Made by a program: the position numbers and the translations under genes
Shown: piece by piece, positions 52,621 to 61,601 of the stretch
Layout of the letters: every line of letters begins with the position of its first letter
Numbering within the stretch: the stretch's first letter is position 1
NCBI GenBank assembly: GCA_037447655.1
Contig: JBBHKE010000879.1
Coordinates: 355,429-419,428 of the forward strand
Reading direction: 5' to 3'
Length of the DNA: 64,000 nt
Source of the DNA: Zygnema cylindricum
Lineage: Eukaryota; Streptophyta; Zygnematophyceae; Zygnematales; Zygnemataceae
The notes under the pieces: model-generated
Database searches by the model: none
What the model was told of the DNA's origin: nothing
Seen by the model: the letters and a program-made list of their open reading frames with translations, nothing else

Positions 52621-55165
52621 TTCACATGCACACACACTCTCTCTTACTCTCTCCCCTCTCTCTCGCCCTCTCTTTGTCTGTCTCCCTCTTCTCTCTTTCT
52701 CTCTCTCTCTCCCTCTCCAGATTCCTGTATCCTTCCCTCTCCGTTTTTCCTCTTCCTCTCCCTTTCCCCCAGTTTCACCTCTCTCCTTCTCCAACTTTTT
52801 CCCACTTCTCCCTCCTTTCTTTTCCCATTTCTACCTTTTATTGTTCTTTACCTTCGCTCCTCCTCCCACTAATTTGCTCTTCATTTGAAACTCATGTCCT
52901 TCTTTCTTATCTTTTCTCATCCCCTCCCTTTATCTCCAAGTGTTACATTCCTTTGAATCCTTTTAAATAAATGTTCAAGAGTAACACAAATGATTGCACT
53001 ATTTTCATTTGTAATTAAATTAGTACCTAACGTTCAAAAATGAACCAATAATTGTCCTTTATTAATCTTTAAGTCGACACCCAATGTGGTTTTTTTTTTT
53101 TTTTTTACATTTTATTTGGGAGGAATTTGACATTCTAATTTTGAATGCAATGATTATTAATTCATCATTATCCACAGGATTTTAAATGTAAACTTTCTTG
53201 TAAGCAAATTTGAACTTTTGTGTGTAGTATGTTCGGGTTAAGACAATATTAAAGATAGGATTTCAGATTTCTTATTTTTTTTTTTGTTGAAAATTTGCAA
53301 CTTGCCCTTTTCCTTTTGTCTTTCTTTCTTTCCTTTCCATTTGAGTATTTCTATTAGTTCCTATTTTTCTTGTTATATTTGGTCGGGTTGCATTTGGACA
53401 AGTAATATATCCATGTTTAGTTCAATCTTTAACCAATTCTATTAGTCATTGTATTGTAATATGTACGCCGTTAAATATGACCCAAATACTTATAGTTGTG
53501 ATAGTAATCAAAATCTCAACTGAATTGGAATCGTAATCGTAATTGTTCGCAATCATAATCGTAATTGTAATTGTAATCGTGATTGCAATCGAACTTGTAA
53601 AAGTTATTGTAATCATAATCGTATTCGTAATTGTAATTGTACTTGTAATTGTATAATTGAGAGCGTAATTGGATATAGGAATTGTAATCATAATCGTAAT
53701 TTTTTCGAAATTACACTTGTTATCTTATGTGTAATTGTAATGGCAATTGCAATTGAAATTCTAATCAGAAATCGAATCGTGATTGTTTCGTAATTGCAAT
53801 TGTAATTGTAGTTGAAATAGTAATTGTAATTGAAATTGAAATTATAGTTGTGATTCTAAACAAACAACATCCTTTAGAGGACAACTCATGATTAGCACTG
53901 ACAGTTTCTCCAAAACCCATTCTAAACTTTATAAGCAGATCTTCCTTTTGTATTGGGCTTATCCTCCGTTGTTTCGACTTAACACAATTTGTTCAATTTT
54001 TTTCTTTTCTTTTTTATGCTTTTGATTATTCTAATCTTATGGAAGTCTCATATTCTCCCCCCCCAATCTCCAGCAATCATTTCTAAACTCCCGAACCTCA
54101 TCTCACCAAAAAACGGCTGACGTCATTGCAGGTGAAAAAGACAACCGATGCCACGTCAGCAGAAACCCGGTACGATTATCCGTCACTCTATCGAAAATCG
54201 CCGAATTCCACGAAGCCTGGCGCCACTTTCCAGGTCGCCACGCCATCAATTCGGAATTAGTACCTCTCCCGAAAAAATCTTGTCTGAACTCGATAAATTT
54301 GAAAAAAATGTGGATTCCGTACATCGCCGTACATTCCGATCCCGATTCCAAACCGGAATCGATCCCAATTTCTTGTCCTTCTCTCGATTCAAGTCTCTCT
54401 TTCGACCCTTCCTGGGTCGTAGAAAATTCGAAAGTTCCCGACTTTTTTAACGAATGCTCGAATCTCGAATGTAATAATTGCGAATGTCCTAAAAGCGAAT
54501 ATTCGAATTATAGGTATCCGCATTGTGACTACGGGGTATTTAGGGTTTCGCGACGAAAACGAATAGTGGAATCTCTGAAAAAAGCGAAACGAGTTTTCGG
54601 ACGAATTTTTAGTTCGAACGGTTCGGATACAATCGGGGTGGAAGGAAAATTCGATCCGTCGGAGGAGGTGGAATTAATCTCGGAGGCAGAAAACGCCAAA
54701 AGAAGTCTGGATGCTGAGTCAGCACATGCGGAAATTACTATTATTCGGTCAAACTCGGCCTTTTTCGGTCAAGATGATTCTTCTGTGGCGGATTCGGATG
54801 AGATAACGACAAAAAGTAGCATTCGGTTAAATTCGAAGTCGTCGAACTTTAATTCGAGTTCGGGCGAATTTAGTCCCAAGGAAACAAATGAATCCGGAAG
54901 TCAAGATAAGTCCGGACCTGTGAGTTCATGTGACGTCACAGTCGCTAAAGACAAAAAAACTGCTAGTGACAAAAAGAGGACTCCAAAGAAACAAAGTTTG
55001 AATTTGGGAGAAAAACATTTAGAAATAACGGAAACAGTGGATCGAAGAAAATGGCATAAATTAGAATTTTATTCGGATAGTGAGGAGGAAGAAGAGGGAG
55101 AATTATCGACTTTTAGACGATCGATTAGTCTCCAAGATTTTAGAGACGTCGTAGAAGAAATTTAA
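51745..55165 (+). CDS. Inorganic-pyrophosphatase-like protein with altered active site and long C-terminal extension
   Basis: Family I pyrophosphatases hydrolyse PPi using Mg2+ held by Asp residues; this one resembles the plant plastid type (PPA6-like). Two exons: about 51745-52557 and 54132-55165 (TAA), joined in phase as GREC|EKDNRC. Homology: LNFRSVFLSQNDKTILSPWHD, YEIASDEPYNPL, WNVGILPQTW, PLDIIDIGTNRIRKPGEVYL, DWK-like LTWIVVGIAADDPL, DVADVRHVLPGLLRLVRDWL, and KIAEFHEAWRHF at the end of the fold. The metal-binding motif GDNDPxD reads GNSPLD, and the WNYG Tyr is Val. The Glu of VEIPK is absent and the following Lys is Arg, so catalysis is doubtful. About 280 further residues follow, basic then Ser/Asp/Glu-rich, ending FRRSISLQDFRDVVEEI; this tail has no match I know. 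No ATG lies in frame upstream within the exon, so a 5' exon must exist. The intron starts in a (CT)25 run. Confidence 0.7.
52564..52720. repeat. (CT)n microsatellite directly after a splice donor
   Basis: About 25 CT dinucleotides (52564-52616), then degenerate CT-rich sequence, beginning six bases after the donor of the pyrophosphatase-like gene. Confidence 0.9.
53500..53860. repeat. Hexamer satellite (TAATTG/TAATCG) in the pyrophosphatase-like intron
   Basis: About 360 bases of interspersed TAATTG, TAATCG and CAATCG units, with frequent CGTAATTGTAATTG strings. The units are near-palindromic (AATT, ATTG/CAAT). Confidence 0.85.
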
Positions 55166-55994
55166 ATAAGTTTAGAAAAATAATAGGGAAAATTAGAGAA
55201 ATTTAGAGAAATTTAAGAGAGTGTGGAAGAATTCTGGAAAATGAGATAAACTAGAGTTTAGTTTAAGTGAGTTTCTTATTTTTGATTGCGTTTTTAGTAG
55301 AAGGACCTGAAAAGAACCAATTCCCTTTTTATTTTATTTTTTTCCGGTAAAAATGGAAGAGTGCCGGAAATTTTGTGGTCACAAGAATAGTTCCATAGGG
55401 GCAATTAGTTTACTCTCCTGTTTTTTTTCCCACCTACATTCCATTGCTCATCACATATTTGGGTTTTTCATTTTTTTTTTTTTTTTTTTTTTGTTTGTAA
55501 TTTTATCCTTGCAACAATTTAGAGAAAAAAATTGGATAAATCGCAGTATAGGTTTGGGTTACTTTGAATAGAGTTAAAGTTTAAGGATAACTCAAATGTA
55601 CAAATAATTGAAAAATATTAGGAAATTTGTAAAAAAAATATAATTTGTGAGATAGCGACATTTGGAAATTGGAAGATAAATCTTGTTTTGTTGTCAATAC
55701 AGAATTGCTTTTAACGCTTTTCTTTTTGTTTGTTGCTTGGATGTTTCAATTGTTTTTTGTTTCCTTCGCAGTGTACTAATTTTTGAAGTTTTTACAATAT
55801 TTTCTGACAAATAAATGCAAGTAAAATTATGACCTAAAATGTTTCAAACCATTTCCTATTTCGACAAAAAATAATAAAACTATTCTGGTTAAAATATGCT
55901 TTTGTCGCTCTCTTTTATTTTTTTTTGGATATCAGGGATTAAATTTAATGTATATTTTTTGCCTCGTCACCTTTTTATTTTTGGTTTAGATTCG

Positions 55995-56036
<42 letters not shown>

Positions 56037-56490
56037 AAAAAAAAAAATAAAAAAAAAAAAAAAAAAACCAAAAAAAAAAAAAAAAAAAACAAAAGAAATA
56101 ATTACATTGGAAAAACAAATTTGCACAAAAAATGCATTAGCCGAACAAAAAAAAAAAAAAAAAAGTTTTTTCAGGGAATAAATTCAGAACCGAACAAAAA
56201 AAAAATGGAGAGGAAAACAAAATTTGGACAAAAAAAAATGGTGGAATCAGCAAAAAGGTTCTAAATCCTATTAATACCCTCTACAAAAAAAAAGAAAAAA
56301 AAATGAAAGATTGAATGCATTTACACCCAAAAAATGAGAAACAAAGGATAAAAAGAAAACATAGACTAATTTCCTGTCAGAAATTTTGAGCCCCAACCCC
56401 TTCCCCACCTTTTTTTTCTTTTTTTTTTTTTTTTCTTTTGCATGTGGTTTTTTTTTGCTTTTTCTTTGCCTTTTTTTTGTTTTTCTTTTG

Positions 56491-56526
<36 letters not shown>
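55166..56526. other. Intergenic region with very long homopolymer runs
   Basis: Contains the 3' flank of the pyrophosphatase-like gene, then A-rich runs (about 55996-56092, over 90 A with few interruptions) and T-runs (about 56408-56528). No gene is recognised. Base calls and lengths here are unreliable in any assembly. Confidence 0.6.
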
Positions 56527-56530
<4 letters not shown>

Positions 56531-57653
56531 TTGCACTGGAAGGGGTTTTTGACGCATGCCTTGATTTCGTTCATGCGCTTGAACGCCGGCGTGCCTTTGG
56601 CGTACCAGCCGGTGCCCGGGCCGCCCGTAGCAGCCCATGCCCTGGCACCGGTAGCACCCGGGACACGTGGGATCCAGACACGTGTAGGGAGGACCGCCGG
56701 TGCACGTGGGAGGATACTCTGCGAACGAAGAAGAAGAAGACGACAAAATAAATGCAATGATGGGTGAATGCGGATTGAGTACTTCGCTCAGTTAGTCAGT
56801 CAATTGATGAGTGAATTGATGACAAATTGTAATGAAGAAGTAATGGAAGGAAGGAGAGGGTGGGAGGGAGGGAGGGAGGGAGGGAGGGGGAGAGAACACC
56901 GAGGGGTAGAAAAGCAGGAAGAAATGGAAAGGGAGGTGGGAAAGGGAAAGAGAAAAGGGGACGGCGATGGGAACAAGAGGGGAAACAGAGGAAAGAAAAA
57001 GAGAGAAAAAAGAACCGAAAAGGCGAAGGAGTCTAAGAGAGAGAGAATGAGAATGCAATTCAAAAATATGCAAAATAAATACAATGTGGATAAGAAGGCG
57101 CTCTTGAAATTCTTGAAAGGTAACAAAAAATATTGAAAATGGAGTAGAATTGACGGAAGAACAAGAAAAAAATGAGCTCCTTCATCCGGTAATTGTCAAA
57201 AAATAGTGTGGATATGCGACTGTTGGGCTAGATAAGGCTTTCAACATAAAAATTTGGGTTTTCATCAAGGAAATTTGAAGTTTTTGGAGCGTGGCGTCCA
57301 AACGTAAATTGACTTTACAAAAAGAAAAAAAAACTTTCGCCATCATTAATATCCTTCGATTGAGACCAAATAAGCTACATTAACCCATATATATATATGA
57401 TTTTTTTTTTCAAAAATCTCCAATCCATGTCAGAACAGGCGGAATTGACTTAGTGTTACAGAAGAAAAAAAAACCCAGAAAAATGTCACCAAGTATCAAA
57501 ATGAAAGAAAAATAAACGATCTTCCAGAGGGTCTATTTTCAGTTTCCACTCACTGTATTGGAGAAGCTGACGCCTAAAAGCTTCCGCCGGCTTTCCTTGA
57601 AACCCGGAAGTCAACACCAGAAGAACAAGAACCACGTGGATAAAACGAGCCAT
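56527..57653 (-). pseudogene. Secreted cysteine-rich peptide gene, two exons, with a one-base frame break
   Basis: Exon 1 (57554-57653) encodes MARFIHVVLVLLVLTSGFQG, a clear signal peptide, then KPAEAFRRQLLQ. GTGAGT follows the exon. Exon 2 starts at 56718 after a pyrimidine tract plus GCAG, and opens in phase as KYPPTCTGGPPYTC, then LDPTCPGCYRCQGMGC. Near the GGGCGG run at about 56615 the frame shifts by one base. The other frame continues GPGTGWYAKGTPAFKRMNEI and ends ACVKNPFQCN before TAA at 56527. With the shift, the mature peptide would have eight cysteines spaced C-x7-C-x4-C-x2-C-x2-C-x4-C-x24-C-x6-C. I do not recognise this pattern as GASA/snakin, EPF, defensin or LTP. The coding part is GC-rich, unlike its surroundings. 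It may be intact, with a sequencing error in a G-run. Confidence 0.65.
56840..57050. repeat. GA-rich run in the intron of the cysteine-rich peptide gene
   Basis: Degenerate (GGGA)n and (GA)n on the plus strand, so a pyrimidine-rich intron interior on the coding strand. Confidence 0.8.
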
Positions 57654-58205
57654 AGCGATACGAGAAGAAGAGAAAGAGAGAGAGAGAATAGAAAGAGGGA
57701 GCAAAGGATACAAAGAAAACAGCTAGAGAGAGGAGAGAGGAAGAGAGAAAGAGCGTGAGATGATAGGAGAGGAGGAGAGATAAGAGACAGTGAAGAAGAT
57801 TATAGGAAAGGATAGAGAGGGAAGAGCTTAAGATTGCTTTGGAGCTTTGGGATTGCCTGATTTAAAATTGTCGATCTGCGTCGGTTTTATACAAAGAAAA
57901 AATTCAAAATTCAAAACGCCGGCGACTTTCCCGTGTCGCGAGGGCGGAGAATTTGAGGCGTTTCTCAGTCATACGGCTGGTAAACTGTACGGACGAGGTG
58001 GTTGAGGTGGTTCGTGCCGAGTCAAATACAAATTGCCGTACAGGCTTTTACCGTTTTTCAAAGGATTTGCTATAGAGACACTCCAAAATGCTGGATGGAC
58101 ACCCGTAAAAAAATAAACGTCAAACGAAATTGTCAAATTGTACACCTTCAGAACCCACATTGGGTTTTGCGCGGTGTGCACCCAGCTCAGTCAAGACACG
58201 GACAG
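57654..58205. other. Upstream region of the cysteine-rich peptide gene
   Basis: A GA-rich tract at 57665-57790 marks the probable 5' untranslated region on the minus strand. No further gene is seen. Confidence 0.45.
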
Positions 58206-58260
58206 CCGCTACACCGTGAATCGCTATTAGCTTTAATAACGCTAATTTGGCGCCCCAAAT
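58206..58260. mobile_element. Solitary TACACCG-family MITE end
   Basis: GCTACACCGTGAATCGCTAT and ATTAGCTTTAATAACGCTAA match the family's left end. No partner end is found within the next several hundred bases, so it is truncated. Confidence 0.5.
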
Positions 58261-58739
58261 TTTCGACCCTTGAAGATAAAGTAGAATGAATAACTCTAAT
58301 TGTTTTTTTAAGTTAATATAGGCACTGTTTAATTAACGTTAGTAACTCTTATTTGGACAGTTTTTAAATAAGTGCAGTGCATGAAATGTATCAGACCGTA
58401 CTAAAACTGCTCGTTATTTCGTACAGTCGTATCGAAAGAGTATCGGATAAAGGCGTCGACACACGAAAGTGAGTGCGTCGACACGAAAAAGGGCACTGAG
58501 ATTTGATTCCCAGTGACAAAGACAGGAAAATCACGCGAACATGTACTAACATGTTGAACTGTCGATTATGAGAACACAAGTTGTACGTGCTCACCAGTTC
58601 GTTGCCCTCTTTCCCAATGTGAGGACCAAGTGGTTGTGGTTATGGCTGTGGCTGTGGATGTTGGATTCCCAAGTGAATTTCGCTATTCGTTATTTTGCAT
58701 ATGACCCTTTTACTCGACGCACACTCTACCCCCACCTGT

Positions 58740-60010
58740 TTTTCTTCCATTCCCTCACTTTTTGATTATAATAATCGTCCCTTTGCTATTTTGCATCAAC
58801 TTCTCGAGCATGGTAAAATTGACTGTTTGGAAGGGCTCCTCGCTCGTTGAGAATCCCCTTTACCATTCTCTTTTGGGGGTGCTTGGTCTATGTCCTATAA
58901 CCATTATAGCACCAATTACTTACTTGGGTAGTTGGGCTCTGGCGACATCTATCATTAGTTTGAGGTTTATGGTTGACGACAGTCCTTTCTTGGTCCATGA
59001 GGCCATTATCATTTTAACAATCCTTATTGCTAAATCGTCTGCTTTTACCGGCCAAGAGTCAAAATGTCGTTCCTCCATTCACTTCCCTCATCACAAGTAG
59101 TCATTCTCGCGTGCAACAACATATCACTGATAAGGTAACCGCCGTTGACTTCGAGAATCTTTTTGAGGCGTTACCTATTGTCGACGCGTAGGCCAGACTC
59201 CGCTCTTGTTTGGAATAAGGTGTTGGGCTTGGCTCATCGCTGCTCTAGTCTTTGCCTTACTCCGCTTATTATCCTCAGCGATTCTATTTTGTACTTTGCT
59301 TACGTCTCGCCTCTCCACACCCCTCTCTCTTGGGTAAGCCTGGTTGCCATTGTGGCCAATCTATGGATGAGAAGGGTGTCCATTTACTTTGTTGTTCACA
59401 CGGTGGAGAGTGTATAACGACACATGATACAGTTCGAGATGCAATAGCTTTAGTTGATAGTGAAGCAAAGCACACAGTGAAACTTGAGGAGTCACATACT
59501 TTTCGGCCACACTTTTAATATAGGGGTGTAAACGATCCTCACGTGGATCTTGTGTTTTTGCAAGGCACAAAAAGAACACTACGGGATTTTGTTCTCATCG
59601 ATCCTACGAGATCCCATGTTTCCAAGCGTGTGACGTTACATACCGGTGTTGCAGCTCGGGATGAGCGACCTTTAAAGAGCGTGATTATGCTCATCGAGAC
59701 CTAATTTACAACTTCTTACCATTTTCTTTGGAGATATTTGGGACCTTGAACTCGTTATAGATAACTTCATCCGTGATTGGCTCGATGGTTTTTTGAAGAT
59801 TGGGGACTTGGTAGCCTTTCCCCTACTCTCATGTCAAATTTTTACCGCCGGCGTATTTTTATTTTCCTTCAACTGTCCGAAGCATCGGCCCTTCGACAAA
59901 GAATGGTGGTGTATGAAGGTCGTGGACTGCGAGATTTACCTCCGCGCCACCCGGTGGACATTGATGATAGTTGTGGTTCCAACCTTTAATGTGGACTTGT
60001 TTTAGGTTTT
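58740..60010 (+). pseudogene. 3' part of a plant LINE-type retroelement protein (copy 1)
   Basis: Decayed blocks in different frames match the region after the reverse transcriptase in this LINE family. They are GVLGLCPITIIAPITYLGSW (about 58875-58940); CHCGQSMDEKGVHLLCC followed by HGGECITTHDTVRDAI (59350-59450), a CCHC-like motif of the endonuclease side; RTLRDFVLIDPTRSHVSKRV (about 59580-59640); and SLEIFGTLN near 59730. No reverse transcriptase core precedes it, so the copy is 5'-truncated, as is common for LINEs. The T-rich non-coding sequence up to about 60230 may be its 3' untranslated region. Confidence 0.65.
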
Positions 60011-60520
60011 GGGCCAACGACATTTTTTGTCCTTTGGAGTTTGTGTATAGCGTGGTTTTTAACGCTATTGTAGTTTGGTTTTGGTATACATTTTTCTATA
60101 TTTTTGCTCTTAGTTTTGCTTAGCTTTTGTAGTTTTAATTCACACTTTTGGGTTTTCCGATTGGGTTATTTAGTGGTAGTGAATAAATTTCCATTCCGTT
60201 CAAGTTTTGTACTTAGATGGTTTAACCATCGCGGTTTTGATAATGGAATCTTTTTCTTCTTAAAGTAAGAGTCGAAATGCACATTGTTCGATAGAGAATT
60301 ACATGCTCAAATAAAAAAGTGTGGAATTACATTGATAACCTTAATCCCTAGAGGTAAAACGGGTATTACGGTTATTGTAGTCCGTTGATTTTTATAAATC
60401 TGTCGGACTACAACACTGTTTTGCTGATGCTAAACCCTCGATTTTTTTTTTTGCCGTCGATATGTAGTAGGCATGTACAAATTCTATCATTTTTGTACCT
60501 GCTGACGTAGATTCTTGCGC
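60010..60520. other. Probable 3' untranslated region of LINE copy 1 and spacer
   Basis: T-rich with no open coding. No clear poly-A tail or target-site duplication was found. Confidence 0.4.
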
Positions 60521-60539
60521 TAAGTAATATCGCTCTTGT

Positions 60540-61150
60540 CCATACGGATTTTTCCGCGCCGGCGGCCTTCTAAAAGCTTCGGCCATGGCTTCCTGCTAGC
60601 GTTTTTTGCCTTTTTCTTCTTGTATCCGGCGCCAAATTTGGCGTGCGGGTAATCTAACGAAAGCTTTTTTCAAAATATTTCTATTAATGGTAAAATAAAC
60701 TTCATCCGTTATCTCTTTTTTCCATAATCGACTCTGCTAGTTTCTGCCGATTTCTTTTTTCATTTCATGGCAATCTCCTCCAACCTTTGCCGCCCAATTT
60801 GGCGCTCCTTTACCCTGCCATCAGGATTTTTGCACTTCCTGCCATCCTCCGTTTAAATCAGCTCGTGCTTTTTCGCCGACGGCTTTCTACAAGTTTTGGC
60901 CATGACTTTCCACTAAGGATTTTTGTCATTCTTTTCGTATTTTTCGTGTATCCGGCGCCAACTTTGGCGTGCAGTTACCCAAAAAAAATATGTATATATC
61001 GTTTCAGAACCCTTTATAATAGCCGGCAAATCAGCTCCATCTGTTCCGCCGTTCTTCCATAATCGGCTCTAACACTTTCGAACGCTTTCTTTTTTTCTTT
61101 CTGTGGCGATCGCCTACCATCTTTGCCGCCCAATTTGGCGTCATATTAGT
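60540..61150 (+). repeat. Two tandem units of about 320 bases upstream of LINE copy 2
   Basis: Unit 1 carries CGCCGGCGGCCTTCTAAAAG, TATCCGGCGCCAAATTTGGC and GCCGCCCAATTTGGCGCTCC at about 60555, 60625 and 60789. Unit 2 carries the matching CGCCGACGGCTTTCTACAAG, TATCCGGCGCCAACTTTGGC and GCCGCCCAATTTGGCGTCAT at about 60872, 60950 and 61121. GGCGCCAAATTTGGCG is itself palindromic. Position and layout suggest 5' untranslated promoter monomers of the LINE. Confidence 0.7.
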
Positions 61151-61380
61151 TGGCCAACATGATTTTAAACTTGCTGCACACAGGAAAGAGGACTTGAGGA
61201 CATGGTTTGAAAATTCCGTTGTCGTTCGTGGACGCCCGAACCCTTTCGGGTGAGTGACACCTTAACACCTTGGTGGTCGTGCTCAACCGTCAACACCGCG
61301 TGTGGCACACGACATTCGGTGAGCGTTCCAGCCTGCAGTAGGTTAGGGTAGCAGCCAATCACCCAGTGGAAGACTGGTAA

Positions 61381-61428
61381 GCGACGGAAACAAAAAAAAA
61401 AAACCAACGGGAAAAAAAAAAAAAAAAG
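61381..61428. repeat. A-rich runs just upstream of LINE copy 2
   Basis: Two A-runs of 12-15 bases separated by CCAACGGG. These might be the tail of an older insertion. Confidence 0.5.
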
Positions 61429-61601
61429 GAACCACCCAAACATATATTATGAAGCGGGTACTGTTCACCCGTGCGGGGCTTTCAATTCACAATTTCAGGT
61501 TTTTTCCTTTACTTGCTCCCCCTTTCGTCTTGCGCGGTTGGACGAGACCTTTGTGGCCCCCACTTATTTGAAGACCTTTGACAAATTACTCTTAAGTCTT
61601 T

